NCBI GenBank assembly: GCA_040386195.1
Contig: JAZKFV010000022.1
Coordinates: 6,425 to 70,424 of the forward strand
Source of the DNA: JAJTCH01 sp040386195
GTDB taxonomy: Bacteria; Pseudomonadota; Alphaproteobacteria; Rickettsiales; UBA1997
DNA length: 64,000 nt
Reading direction: 5' to 3'
Each line of letters opens with the position of its first letter. The first letter of the stretch is position 1. The translations under genes and the position numbers were made by a program. Below, one piece after another: positions 1 to 9,009 of the stretch. A model generated the notes under the pieces. It saw nothing but the letters and a program-made list of their open reading frames with translations. It was not told the origin of the DNA and made no database searches.

Positions 1-2031
1 GACATCAGTAAAGATCCGGAAAATAAAAATCATATCAGTAATGTTTTAAAATCATTCCATGTTTTGCACGATAGCAAAATGAAGGATATATTATCGATTA
101 GTATGTTTTCTTGGGTGGATAAAAAGGATATTTTGGCGGTTAATAGTGAGATTGGTGTTTTGAGTAAAAATTTAGATTTATCAAGTCGAGATTATCTACA
201 ATTGACAAAAAAAGATCCTAATAAATTATATTTTGGCAAGCCAGTTGCTGGCGCTGTTAGCACGCAATACATTATTCCAGCCGGCATTGGTTTGATTGAT
301 GGCAAAGGTGAATATCAAGGATCAGTCATAATGGGATTTGATATTGATAGTATTTATCAGAAATTTTTAAAGGGCAAAATTCTGATCGGTTCAAATCTTC
401 AAATTATTTATAAAAATGAGTTTGGTGTAATACAGAATTCACCAGACTTTGGCAAAGAATATTTGGCAAAAATAAATTTAGAAAATCCAAATCCTCAAAT
501 CCTGAAACAATCCTCAATATTCGGATCGCCTCTAATATTGGTATATCAAAGAATTACCAACACCCCATATGGAGTTTTGGTAAGTTTTGAAAATCTTAAT
601 CAGCCATCGATTGTTAAAAAAACTTATTTGCTGGAATTTCTCTGCATCTTATTGTTTTTTATAGTTTTGATTTATTTATTGAAAAAAGATTTCATTAATC
701 CGATTGTTTTATTATCGAAAGAAGCAGAGTCGGTTGGGCTTGGCAGGTTTGATATTAGAACCCCAAAATCAAATATATTGGAAATCAACCAACTCTCCAA
801 ATCCATCCTCTCCATCAAACATTTCGTTAAAACAGAGCAAGATTTAAAAAACCAGCTGGATATTGCTAACCAAAAACTTCACTCTTTGCTAAAATCAATC
901 TCTCACGATTTGCGTAATTATGTTTCTGGAATTTCGGGTTTGGCGGAAATAATTGCTGAGGATAAAAAATTAACCAAAGAAAATGTTCGGCAAGATCAGC
1001 AATATGCTCAGATGATTTCTAAACAATCCGTGCAAATACTTTCCTTCGCCAAAGATGCGCTGAATACTCAAAGTGATCAGCTGGGAATTATTAAATTAGA
1101 CCAGGATGAGGATTGTGATATTAAGGAGCTGATTGAAGAAATGTTGGTTTTGAATCAGCAATTTTTAAAGAGCCAGCAAGTGAAAATTACTACTGATTTT
1201 CAGAAAGATTTGCCAATTTTAAGATGTGACCAAAGAAGGCTGAGACAGGTTTTGGACAATTTAATTACCAACGCGGTGAAATATAGCAACAAAGGCGGCG
1301 AAGTGAAAATTAGCGGGCAAAAGGTGGAAGATAATCAGGTCAAACAAATTCAAATTACCATTCAAGATAATGGCATTGGAATGACTAAAGACGACATCAA
1401 AGCAGCTTTGATGGGCGAGGGCAAGAATATTGATAAATCGGATTTGGATAAACCAATTGATTCGCACGGAATTGGTATGCAAATTGTGCAGCAAGTTATT
1501 AAGGCTATTGGCGCTAAGATGGAAATTGAATCTGAAAAAGGTCAGGGAACGATTGTGAAATTGTGGTTTAATATTGATGAGGCAAGTTTGCCTGCAGATC
1601 AAAATTTGGTAGAATTGCCAGAATCAATGCCAACCAAGAAAAAACCGTCAGCATCAAAACCCAAAACCATTCTTATTGTTGACGATGAAGAGGTCAATTT
1701 ATTGGTACTCGGCAAGGTTTTAACTGATGCTAATTACAAAATAATTAAAGCTAAAAATGGGCAAGAAGCTTTGGAAATATTGGATGAAAAAAAATGTGAT
1801 TTAATTTTTATGGATGTCAAAATGCCAAAATTAGACGGGCTGAAAACCACCAAAATAATTCGTGAAGGTGGGTTAAAAAACAAAAAATATCAAGCAATTC
1901 CAATCATCGCCATTAGCGGCGATGATGACGAGCAAAGTCGTAAGGCAGCATTAAAATCGGGAATGAATGAGATTGTTGGCAAGCCTTTTGTGAAAGCGGA
2001 AATTTTAAATCTAGTTGCTAAGTTTTTGTGA
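1..2031 (+). CDS. Hybrid sensor histidine kinase with Cache-like sensor and C-terminal receiver domain (5' partial)
   Basis: The frame is open from base 1, so the N-terminus lies outside the window and the TTG at 64 is not the true start. The visible part has an extracytoplasmic Cache-like sensor (bases 1 to about 600), a transmembrane helix (about 625-685), a HAMP-like linker, a dimerisation and phosphoacceptor helix with motif SHDLRN (His codon 904-906), and an HATPase core with NLITNAVKYS, DNGIGM and SHGIGMQIV as N, G1 and G2 boxes. It ends in a receiver domain with VDDEE, phospho-acceptor Asp in FMDVKMP (codon 1813-1815) and KPF lysine. It should autophosphorylate on sensing a small molecule and pass phosphate to its own receiver, perhaps then to a phosphotransfer protein elsewhere. 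No output regulator is adjacent. The stop lies 10 bp from the convergent oxidoreductase, which carries a related sensor domain. Confidence 0.9.
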   Translation, partial: DISKDPENKNHISNVLKSFHVLHDSKMKDILSISMFSWVDKKDILAVNSEIGVLSKNLDLSSRDYLQLTKKDPNKLYFGKPVAGAVSTQYIIPAGIGLIDGKGEYQGSVIMGFDIDSIYQKFLKGKILIGSNLQIIYKNEFGVIQNSPDFGKEYLAKINLENPNPQILKQSSIFGSPLILVYQRITNTPYGVLVSFENLNQPSIVKKTYLLEFLCILLFFIVLIYLLKKDFINPIVLLSKEAESVGLGRFDIRTPKSNILEINQLSKSILSIKHFVKTEQDLKNQLDIANQKLHSLLKSISHDLRNYVSGISGLAEIIAEDKKLTKENVRQDQQYAQMISKQSVQILSFAKDALNTQSDQLGIIKLDQDEDCDIKELIEEMLVLNQQFLKSQQVKITTDFQKDLPILRCDQRRLRQVLDNLITNAVKYSNKGGEVKISGQKVEDNQVKQIQITIQDNGIGMTKDDIKAALMGEGKNIDKSDLDKPIDSHGIGMQIVQQVIKAIGAKMEIESEKGQGTIVKLWFNIDEASLPADQNLVELPESMPTKKKPSASKPKTILIVDDEEVNLLVLGKVLTDANYKIIKAKNGQEALEILDEKKCDLIFMDVKMPKLDGLKTTKIIREGGLKNKKYQAIPIIAISGDDDEQSRKAALKSGMNEIVGKPFVKAEILNLVAKFL

Positions 2032-2041
2032 AGATCTGATA

Positions 2042-5000
2042 TTAATATCTCCCAATTGATGATTGCCTAGTTCCGAGTGTTTGTATTAATCCATCAACGC
2101 TCATGCCAAAAGTCAGACAAAAATTTTCATCGAGTGGAATGCCAATCGGAATCATTAGTTCTTGACTAGTGGAGCCAACCACTGGCGCACCGCAGACAAA
2201 TTTTTGAGTGCGGTTTCGTGATATTTCCTGAACATAATCGCGACCTTGCAATGAAGGAATATCATATTCGCGGCGTTTTTCACTATTAATTAAACCATAT
2301 TTGCCATCGACAACAATATTTCCTTCGCGATCAATAATTGAAAAAACAGTAAATAATTTTGAATATTTTGGTTCAGCTAAATCGATTCTAATTCTTTGCT
2401 GCTGTTCTTCTATAGCCTTTTCAAAAACATCTATTCCTCTGCTTTTAACAATCGATTTAGTGGCGCCACCAACGGATTGAACAATTGTTTTGGCGGCTGG
2501 TGAAAGTAAATTAGGAGCCAATTTTGGTTCCATTAAATAGAGATTAAGCATTGAACCAAGTGCTTGTTGAAAATAAGACGCGGTAGCTTGAGTGCAAATA
2601 CTTAGACTTCGTGGTTGTAATTGTGAAAAATCACCACGATGAAGCGTCTCTTCGCTGGCGTAACGTCGGACATAAGAATTCATCGCCGACACCATTTGTC
2701 TGCCGCTCACAGTTTCAGTTTCTAGTGAATGGGTGATTTCTTTTTTGATTAAAATATTAGCCCTAATATTTTCAATAATTTCTTCGACAACTTTGCGCGC
2801 TTGGCTTTCGCTATAAAAAAGTTTTATGCTACCAAAACCAAAGTGACCAATTTGACCCGATTTAAAACCATCTGGGCGTTTGTGAAAATTACTCTCAACA
2901 TCACGAATATTTACTTCGCCATTAGATTTAACTATGCCACCGGCAATGCTAACCATACGAGATCCAGCCAATATGGGATATGATTCAACTGCGCCTGCTA
3001 AAATTCTGCTACCAAAAAATAATTGTTCTTTTTTATTTAAACCATCCACCAACCAGCGTTTATAAAGTGGCGGTATAGAAAGTTGACATTCAATATCACG
3101 CCATGATTCTGGATCGCTGAGATTAGCTACGGTTATTTCGCCACGTGCAATCCATTCTTGCCATATTTCTTTGAGTTGCGGATCAACTGGTTCACCCTTC
3201 TTAAATTCTTCAATGACATAATCCAGCGCGTTGGTCACTGGTGCAAAAGTTATTTTGCCGCGACCATTACCTTCATTAGAAAACATTGAAAATGGCCCCA
3301 TGCTGGTGAACATTGAAGCGATATTTTCTTTCCCCTCAGGCAGGGCAATGCTAACAATAAGCTTCATGCGATTGGTGCGTTCTTCCACGGCAGATTCTGG
3401 AAATAATGTGCTATCGAGCATTTCAATGCTAGACCAAGTAGAGTTGATAACATATGACGCGGTAAGTTTTTCGCCGCTCTGCATTGTGACAGCAAAATTC
3501 TGATTTCTGGTGGTTTGATCATAATCAATTTTAGTAACTTCTTGTCCGGTTCTAACTTCAATCAAACCTTTTTGCTGATATGATTTTACTTGATCCAATA
3601 AATATTGGCTGAAATTTGGCCAGTTGAGTAATTTTTCTTGAGTGCGAATTACAGCCGCCATTTTACTGACATCAACGACATCTTGATAATCCTCTAAATC
3701 AAGCACGCGGAAAAAATCATCAACTTCACCAAAAATTTTATTACTCGGATCAAGCTCAACTAATCTTTTATATTCAGCCCTGATGCCTTCATAAATTTTT
3801 AGCAATTCATCGGCCGGCACTTGTGAATCTTTGGCGATGAAATATAAACCACAATCAAGTTCAGGATCATCTTTGCTAACACTAATTACAAACTCCGCTT
3901 TTCTTTTTTCGTTGTTGCAATATTTTTTCAGAAAAGTAATTGAGCTTTGTAAATAAAGTTTGGCGGTTTCTAAATCACGATAATGATAACCATGACCAAC
4001 TCTTGCTGGGGTGCAGCCGCTGGTTTGGGATAATAAATTTTCTCCTTGTTCAATTAGGGTAGATTTGATTCCCAATTCTGCTAATTTCAGCGCGGTCATA
4101 ATGCCGGCAATGCCGCCGCCGCTAATTAAAACTGGCTTATGATTGGCAGAAGCTTGTAATTCAGTTGCTAATTGACCTTGTAATAAAGGTGCGCGAAATT
4201 TATGAGGATCAGATTTAAAAGCGATCAGGCGTTTTTTAATCGGAATAATTTGTAAAGCATTTGCGGTTGGCACCAGAGATATTTTCGCTCCAGCACTTGG
4301 TGCAGAACCTTTATGTTTATTTAACTGATCACCTTCCGAAATACTATCTCCAAGTAAATGACCACCGGCTGGATCATTTTGTTGAGCAGAAAATAAAGTA
4401 ATACTCGGATGTTCAACTGGGTCTTCAGCCCAAAGCCCGTTACTGCGTAAGGCTAAATGTTCTTTCTCAAAACGAGCATCAAACTGAGCTACAAATGGCA
4501 TATCTTCATCTTGACCCACAGCCTTTTGCAAAATTTTCAGTAACTCCAAACGACCAACAATTGGTTGCTCTGGAAGTGCTACTATCAAGGCTTCGTTGTG
4601 ATTAGCGATTTCGCAAGTCCAACATTTATCATCTAACTTGAGAGGAAAAACTCCTTGACCTTTAGTGACGCGAAAAGCTTTTACTCCACCTTCGCAAGGG
4701 ATGATAAATACTTCACCACCACCAACAAAATTGCTTTTTTCTTCCACACCATTTTTTGCTGCTGAACCAATACCAATATTTCCATAGGAAATTATATCTC
4801 GTAATGAAACAATCGGAGCTCTGGTTCCTAAATCTTTATCCGCCGCTGTTCCCCATTGATGAATTATTGAAGGTTCAACAGGATCGATGGGATTTTCTTG
4901 GATAAGAATCGGCAGTTTTGCTAGCGTGTCTTTACGAATAATATGTAAGTGTAAATAACCAGGAGTGCCATCAATAGTTGATATAGCATCTTCGCCTGTG

Positions 5001-5053
5001 GCCTTGCCACCATAGATTGCAATGACAGTATATTCGGCTGTAAGATTTGGCAT
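2042..5053 (-). CDS. Large FAD-dependent oxidoreductase with C-terminal Cache-like domain
   Basis: The protein has 1003 residues and three parts. Residues 1 to about 300 resemble nothing I recognise. From about residue 307 there is a DAO-type FAD-binding oxidoreductase, with a Rossmann start containing GGGIAG (312-317), the ADP-ribose acidic end IEQ, and a following GHGYHYRDLETAK stretch typical of amine/glycine oxidase-like enzymes. It runs to about 720, where SRILAGAVESYPILAGSRM and a GG motif close the FAD site. A helical linker follows, and the last 110 or so residues contain GRDYVQE, GAPVVG and MIPIGIPL, which align with the sensor of the neighbouring histidine kinase. There is no signal peptide or membrane segment, so it should be cytoplasmic. 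The substrate is unknown. The sensor-like tail may bind the ligand the kinase detects, but that is inference. The ATG start at 5053 gives the longest consistent frame. Confidence 0.75.
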   Translation of the reverse strand: MPNLTAEYTVIAIYGGKATGEDAISTIDGTPGYLHLHIIRKDTLAKLPILIQENPIDPVEPSIIHQWGTAADKDLGTRAPIVSLRDIISYGNIGIGSAAKNGVEEKSNFVGGGEVFIIPCEGGVKAFRVTKGQGVFPLKLDDKCWTCEIANHNEALIVALPEQPIVGRLELLKILQKAVGQDEDMPFVAQFDARFEKEHLALRSNGLWAEDPVEHPSITLFSAQQNDPAGGHLLGDSISEGDQLNKHKGSAPSAGAKISLVPTANALQIIPIKKRLIAFKSDPHKFRAPLLQGQLATELQASANHKPVLISGGGIAGIMTALKLAELGIKSTLIEQGENLLSQTSGCTPARVGHGYHYRDLETAKLYLQSSITFLKKYCNNEKRKAEFVISVSKDDPELDCGLYFIAKDSQVPADELLKIYEGIRAEYKRLVELDPSNKIFGEVDDFFRVLDLEDYQDVVDVSKMAAVIRTQEKLLNWPNFSQYLLDQVKSYQQKGLIEVRTGQEVTKIDYDQTTRNQNFAVTMQSGEKLTASYVINSTWSSIEMLDSTLFPESAVEERTNRMKLIVSIALPEGKENIASMFTSMGPFSMFSNEGNGRGKITFAPVTNALDYVIEEFKKGEPVDPQLKEIWQEWIARGEITVANLSDPESWRDIECQLSIPPLYKRWLVDGLNKKEQLFFGSRILAGAVESYPILAGSRMVSIAGGIVKSNGEVNIRDVESNFHKRPDGFKSGQIGHFGFGSIKLFYSESQARKVVEEIIENIRANILIKKEITHSLETETVSGRQMVSAMNSYVRRYASEETLHRGDFSQLQPRSLSICTQATASYFQQALGSMLNLYLMEPKLAPNLLSPAAKTIVQSVGGATKSIVKSRGIDVFEKAIEEQQQRIRIDLAEPKYSKLFTVFSIIDREGNIVVDGKYGLINSEKRREYDIPSLQGRDYVQEISRNRTQKFVCGAPVVGSTSQELMIPIGIPLDENFCLTFGMSVDGLIQTLGTRQSSIGRY

Positions 5054-5184
5054 AAATACTTCTGATTTTATTAAATATAAACCATATTAAACTCTTGCGA
5101 GTCGATTTTATCCTATTTGTGCAATTATTAATTTCTACTCAATAAATCTTAAGCTTAGCTAGATACGTAACTCGGACAAAATAA

Positions 5185-5211
5185 TTGACAATTAAAAGCC
5201 GCAAATATAAC
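5185..5211 (+). promoter_or_regulatory. Probable sigma-70 promoter of tRNA-Ile
   Basis: A perfect TTGACA (5185-5190) is followed after 15 bp by TATAAC (5206-5211), and the tRNA begins 23 bp further on. The spacer is two bases shorter than optimal. The rest of the 5054-5184 gap shows nothing else recognisable. Confidence 0.5.
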
Positions 5212-5233
5212 CTACGCCGCTTCCTCTTTGTGG

Positions 5234-5310
5234 GGGTCTGTAGCTCAGCTGGTTAGAGTGCGCGCCTGATAAGTGCGAGGTCGGTGGTTCGAGTCCACCC
5301 AGACCCACCA
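5234..5310 (+). tRNA. tRNA-Ile (anticodon GAT)
   Basis: This 77-nt cloverleaf has acceptor stem GGGTCTG/CAGACCC, D-arm GCTC...GAGT, anticodon stem CGCGC/GTGCG with one G-T pair, loop CTGATAA reading GAT, T-arm GGTGG TTCGAGT CCACC, discriminator A and an encoded CCA. It stands alone and is not in an rRNA spacer, which is where tRNA-Ile usually sits in free-living alphaproteobacteria. That suits the split rRNA genes of Rickettsiales. Confidence 0.97.
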
Positions 5311-5320
5311 TTACATTTCC

Positions 5321-5340
5321 ATTTGAACATCCGTTCAAAT
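5321..5340. promoter_or_regulatory. Perfect 8-bp inverted repeat with GAAC-N4-GTTC core
   Basis: ATTTGAAC ATCC GTTCAAAT lies 10 bp after the tRNA and 25 bp before the PfkB-kinase start. It could be a terminator-like hairpin without a U-tract or an operator. Its core has the GAAC-N4-GTTC form of the Gram-positive type SOS box, but alphaproteobacterial LexA normally recognises GTTC-N7-GTTC, so no regulator is assigned. Confidence 0.4.
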
Positions 5341-5365
5341 TCTCAATTCCATAAAACTAAACTAT

Positions 5366-6358
5366 ATGAACAAGAAATATAATATTGTTGGTATAGGCAA
5401 CGCTATCGTCGACAATATTTGTTTGGTCGAGGAAAAATTTCTGGCTGAACATAATTTAACCAAAGGCGGAATGTTTCTCATTGACGAAACCAACGCTGCC
5501 AAGCTTTCCCATTTAAAACATCAAAAAATCAGCTCGGGCGGATCAGTGGCTAATTCAATTGCTACTTTGGCAATGCTTGAATCTAAAACTGCTTTGATTG
5601 GCAAAGTTGGTAAGGATAAATTTGGCGATATTTTTTTTGATGATCTGAAAAAAATTGGCTGTGAATTTTTCTGCAAACATAAAGAAAAATCCGGCAGCAC
5701 CGCCCAATCATTCGTTCTAATCACTCCAGATGGCGAGCGCACAATGTGCACTTATTTGGGACTTGCTTCTAAAATTGCTGATGAAATTGATGAAAATATT
5801 ATTAAAGATGCCGAAGTTTTATATTTGGAAGGCTATTTGTGGGACGAGCCGGAAACCATCGCCGCCTTGCGCCAGGCCATTGAAATTGCTGTAGATAATG
5901 AAGTAAAAATTGCTTTTTCTTTATCCGACGCTTTTTGTGTTGAACGTCACCAAAGCGAATTTTTAGAAATTGCTCAGCATTTAGATATTTTATTTGCTAA
6001 TGAAACTGAAATGAGCGTTTTGGTGGGCAGTGATTTTGCTGCTAATAATTATCAAAAAGTTAAAGAAGTAATCACTCACCGCCACCCTAAATTAGTGGTG
6101 GCAATGACAATGGGTGAAAAGGGAGCGATGATTTTTAGAAACGATAAATCACATCACATTGCCACTCAAAAAGTTGAAAAAGTGATTGACACCACCGGCG
6201 CCGGCGATGCTTTTGCCGCTGGATTTTTATATGGAATTGACAATGGGCTCAGCCTGCAAGAAGCCGCAGCTTTGGGCAATTTATTAGCTGGCGGCGTGAT
6301 TGTGCAAATTGGGGCGAGGTTGGAGAAGGAGAAATTATTGGAGTTGGTTGCAAGTTAA
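5366..6358 (+). CDS. PfkB-family carbohydrate/adenosine kinase
   Basis: At 330 residues this is full length for a ribokinase-fold kinase. It has the N-terminal GIGNAIVDN strand, the substrate-lid GG motif (SGGSVANSIATLAM, about 57-70) and the C-terminal signature DTTGAGDAFAAGF starting near 275, with the anion hole GAGD and catalytic Asp about 281. The family phosphorylates a sugar or nucleoside hydroxyl with ATP. Similar alphaproteobacterial proteins are usually annotated as adenosine kinase, but the exact substrate cannot be read from sequence. ATG start at 5366. The murF start follows after 48 bp, so co-transcription is likely. Confidence 0.88.
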   Translation: MNKKYNIVGIGNAIVDNICLVEEKFLAEHNLTKGGMFLIDETNAAKLSHLKHQKISSGGSVANSIATLAMLESKTALIGKVGKDKFGDIFFDDLKKIGCEFFCKHKEKSGSTAQSFVLITPDGERTMCTYLGLASKIADEIDENIIKDAEVLYLEGYLWDEPETIAALRQAIEIAVDNEVKIAFSLSDAFCVERHQSEFLEIAQHLDILFANETEMSVLVGSDFAANNYQKVKEVITHRHPKLVVAMTMGEKGAMIFRNDKSHHIATQKVEKVIDTTGAGDAFAAGFLYGIDNGLSLQEAAALGNLLAGGVIVQIGARLEKEKLLELVAS

Positions 6359-6406
6359 AAACTGTTAACTAATTATTTAAATCTGAAAAATAAAAACAAA
6401 AATATT

Positions 6407-7834
6407 ATGACTCTTTGGCAAATCTCAGAAATAAAAACTGCACTTAAAGATCAAATTATCAACATTGGTAAATTGGATTTTACAATTAATCAGGTTGCAA
6501 TTGATAGTCGCGCTAAGGCTGATAATGGCTTGTTTGTGGCTTTTAAAGGTGAAAATAATGATGGGCATAATTTTTTAAAACAGGCTTTTGAAAATGGTTG
6601 TGTGGCGGCAATTGTTGATCATTTGCCGGAAGGATTTGCAGGTGATGAAAAATTAATTTTGGTTAAAGATTCTTTGCTGGCTTTAGAAAAATTAGCAATT
6701 TTTTCACGCAGCAGAAGCAAGGCAAAAATCATTGCTGTAACTGGCTCGGTGGGCAAAACTAGCGTTAAAGAAATGCTCAAAACTGTTTTCACTTCGCAAG
6801 GCAAAACTTTTGCAACTACTGGCAATTTGAATAATAATTTTGGCTTGCCGCTGTCGCTTTGTAATATGGGCAGCGATGTTGAGTTTGGAATTTTTGAAAT
6901 GGGAATGAACCATTTGGGAGAAATTGCGGCGCTGACTAAAATTGCCAAACCGCATATTGCCATTATCACCACTGTTGCGGCGGCGCATATTGGTAATTTT
7001 AAAAATGAAGAAGAGATTGCTTTGGCAAAATCAGAAATTTTCTCCGGGCTGGTGGAAGGCGGATTTGCGGTGATTAACGCTGATAATATGCATTACGAAT
7101 TTATCAAAAATCAGGCAATTAATCAGCAGGTGGCAATTAATAATATCATTAATTTTGGTAGCAAAGAAACTAGCAATATCAGGCTTTTGGCGGTTGAAAA
7201 AGCTGAAGATTTTTACTCAATGGTCACTATTTTTAGCGCCAAATCTAAACAGCAAATCAGCTATTTAATCAACACTATCAATCAATCAACCATCTTTAAT
7301 TCTCTGATTGCAGTTGCTTGTTTGGAACTCATTGCCAAAGATTTTGCGGCGGGTTTGAATAGCTTACAAAAGCTGCAAACACCTAAAGGCAGAGGCAATT
7401 TAATTAAGGTTGAAAAAAATGGCATCAAATTCACCATCATCGACGACACCTACAACGCCAACGCTGCATCAATGCAAGCTGGTTTAAAATTTTTAGCAGA
7501 TTTAAAAAATTATCAAAGTGGACAAGGAATAATCACTAGAGCAATTGCCTTTGTTGGCGATATGTTGGAATTAGGAGAATTCTCGGTAAAAGAACATAAA
7601 GCAATTGCCAATTATATATCGGCCTATAACATTGATAGAGCGCTTTTGGTTGGCGATTCGATGAGCGATTTAATCAGCGAAATTAAACCAGAAAAACTAA
7701 TCGCACATTTTCAAAATTCTTCCTTAGCCGCTCAAAATCTGAATTTTCAACCTCAAAACGGCGATATAATTTTTATCAAAGGATCGCGAGGAACAAAGAT
7801 GGAAAAGCTGGTTGAGGTAATGATTAATGGTTAA
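6407..7834 (+). CDS. murF: UDP-MurNAc-tripeptide--D-Ala-D-Ala ligase MurF
   Basis: The 475-residue cytoplasmic Mur ligase adds D-Ala-D-Ala to the UDP-MurNAc-tripeptide, the last cytosolic step before lipid-linked peptidoglycan assembly. Visible are the N-terminal substrate domain with DSR (33-35) and GLFVAFKGENNDGH, the ATP loop GSVGKTS (113-119), FEMGMNHLGEI in the central domain and DDTYNANAAS in the C-terminal domain. It is followed by mraY in the conserved cell-wall order. The last codons and stop lie inside the left arm of a 25-bp inverted repeat, so the reading frame ends in repeat-derived MING. Confidence 0.96.
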   Translation: MTLWQISEIKTALKDQIINIGKLDFTINQVAIDSRAKADNGLFVAFKGENNDGHNFLKQAFENGCVAAIVDHLPEGFAGDEKLILVKDSLLALEKLAIFSRSRSKAKIIAVTGSVGKTSVKEMLKTVFTSQGKTFATTGNLNNNFGLPLSLCNMGSDVEFGIFEMGMNHLGEIAALTKIAKPHIAIITTVAAAHIGNFKNEEEIALAKSEIFSGLVEGGFAVINADNMHYEFIKNQAINQQVAINNIINFGSKETSNIRLLAVEKAEDFYSMVTIFSAKSKQQISYLINTINQSTIFNSLIAVACLELIAKDFAAGLNSLQKLQTPKGRGNLIKVEKNGIKFTIIDDTYNANAASMQAGLKFLADLKNYQSGQGIITRAIAFVGDMLELGEFSVKEHKAIANYISAYNIDRALLVGDSMSDLISEIKPEKLIAHFQNSSLAAQNLNFQPQNGDIIFIKGSRGTKMEKLVEVMING

Positions 7835-7905
7835 TGATTAATTATTAATTAGATTTTGATTATTTTTTTAAGACCATTTTAATTAATCATTAACCATTAA
7901 TCATT
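7819..7905. repeat. Perfect 25-bp inverted repeat of TTAATGR heptads (murF-mraY)
   Basis: The left arm 7819-7843 and right arm 7881-7905 are exact reverse complements, separated by 37 AT-rich bases. Each arm is built from 7-bp units TTAATGA and TTAATGG. The left arm contains the murF stop and the right arm ends 9 bp before the mraY ATG. The RNA could form a long AT-rich stem. Relatives lie at 22016-22093, 35768-35798 and 55664-55724. Confidence 0.9.
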
Positions 7906-7914
7906 GATCATTAA

Positions 7915-8997
7915 ATGTTATATAGCTACTTAACCAGCCTTTCTCTGGCTTTTTCTGATTCCTATTTTCTGCAGGTGATTTTTCGCCTGTCATTCATTTT
8001 CATCACCGCATTTTTAATCGCCTATTTTGGCATTAAATCTTTCATCTGCTTCGTCCATAAAAAAAATAATCTTTATCAACCAATCAGATCTGACGGGATC
8101 AAAACCCACATTGCTGAAAAACAAAAAACGCCAACAATGGGCGGTTTATTTATTATCGCCGGCACTTTGATTGCCTCAGTTTTATTTGCTAATATCAAAA
8201 ATAATTATGTTTTAATTGCGCTGTTTGTGATGATTTCTTTTAGTGCAATTGGCTTTGTTGACGATTATTTGAAAGTAGCCAAACATAATACCAAAGGCTT
8301 TCGCGGCAGCATCAAATTGGTGATTCAATTTACTATTGTCAGCTTGGTAATGTTCTTTTTACAAATGACCAACAATGTTTATTTTAACGGCGCAGTTGAA
8401 ATTCCTTTCACTAAATTAGCAATTGATTTAGGAATTTTTTATGTTTTCTTCGCCACCTTTGTCATCGTTGGCGCCGCCAATGCCGTCAACTTAACCGATG
8501 GTTTAGACGGTTTAGTTTCTGTGCCGGCAATCATAACTTTATCTTGCTTCGCCTTCATAATTTACGCCACTTCTAACCCCACAATTTCTAATCATTTAGG
8601 AATTCTAAATATCGAAAACACCGCCGGGCTCATAATGTTCTGCGCCGCAATGATTGGCGCAATTTTGGCCTTTTTGAAATTCAACTTAAAACCCGCCAAA
8701 ATTTTTATGGGCGATGTCGGCAGCCTAGGAATCGGCGCCTCGCTGGGCGTTTTGGCAATCATCTTAAAAAAAGAATTATTATTCGGCATCATCGGATTAT
8801 TATTCGTCATCGAAGCCGTTTCAGTAATCCTGCAAGTCGGCTCCTACAAACTCCGCCAAAAACGAATTTTCCTAATGGCGCCAATCCACCACCATTTCGA
8901 AAAACTAGGCTGGAGCGAAATAAAAGTAGTTCGCACCTTCTGGCTCACCTCAGCAATATGCGCCGGGGTTGGAATGTTGAGTTTTTTTGTTAAATAA
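7915..8997 (+). CDS. mraY: Phospho-N-acetylmuramoyl-pentapeptide transferase MraY
   Basis: This 360-residue polytopic inner-membrane enzyme transfers phospho-MurNAc-pentapeptide from UDP to undecaprenyl phosphate, making lipid I. About ten hydrophobic helices are visible, with family motifs TPTMGG, FVDDYLK (catalytic Asp pair), NLTDGLDGL, FMGDVGSLG and the loop MAPIHHHFEKLGW. ATG start at 7915. The pairing with murF matches the dcw order, but murD, ftsW and murG do not follow, so the cluster is broken here and cimA comes next. Confidence 0.97.
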   Translation: MLYSYLTSLSLAFSDSYFLQVIFRLSFIFITAFLIAYFGIKSFICFVHKKNNLYQPIRSDGIKTHIAEKQKTPTMGGLFIIAGTLIASVLFANIKNNYVLIALFVMISFSAIGFVDDYLKVAKHNTKGFRGSIKLVIQFTIVSLVMFFLQMTNNVYFNGAVEIPFTKLAIDLGIFYVFFATFVIVGAANAVNLTDGLDGLVSVPAIITLSCFAFIIYATSNPTISNHLGILNIENTAGLIMFCAAMIGAILAFLKFNLKPAKIFMGDVGSLGIGASLGVLAIILKKELLFGIIGLLFVIEAVSVILQVGSYKLRQKRIFLMAPIHHHFEKLGWSEIKVVRTFWLTSAICAGVGMLSFFVK

Positions 8998-9009
8998 ATT
9001 GTACAAATT

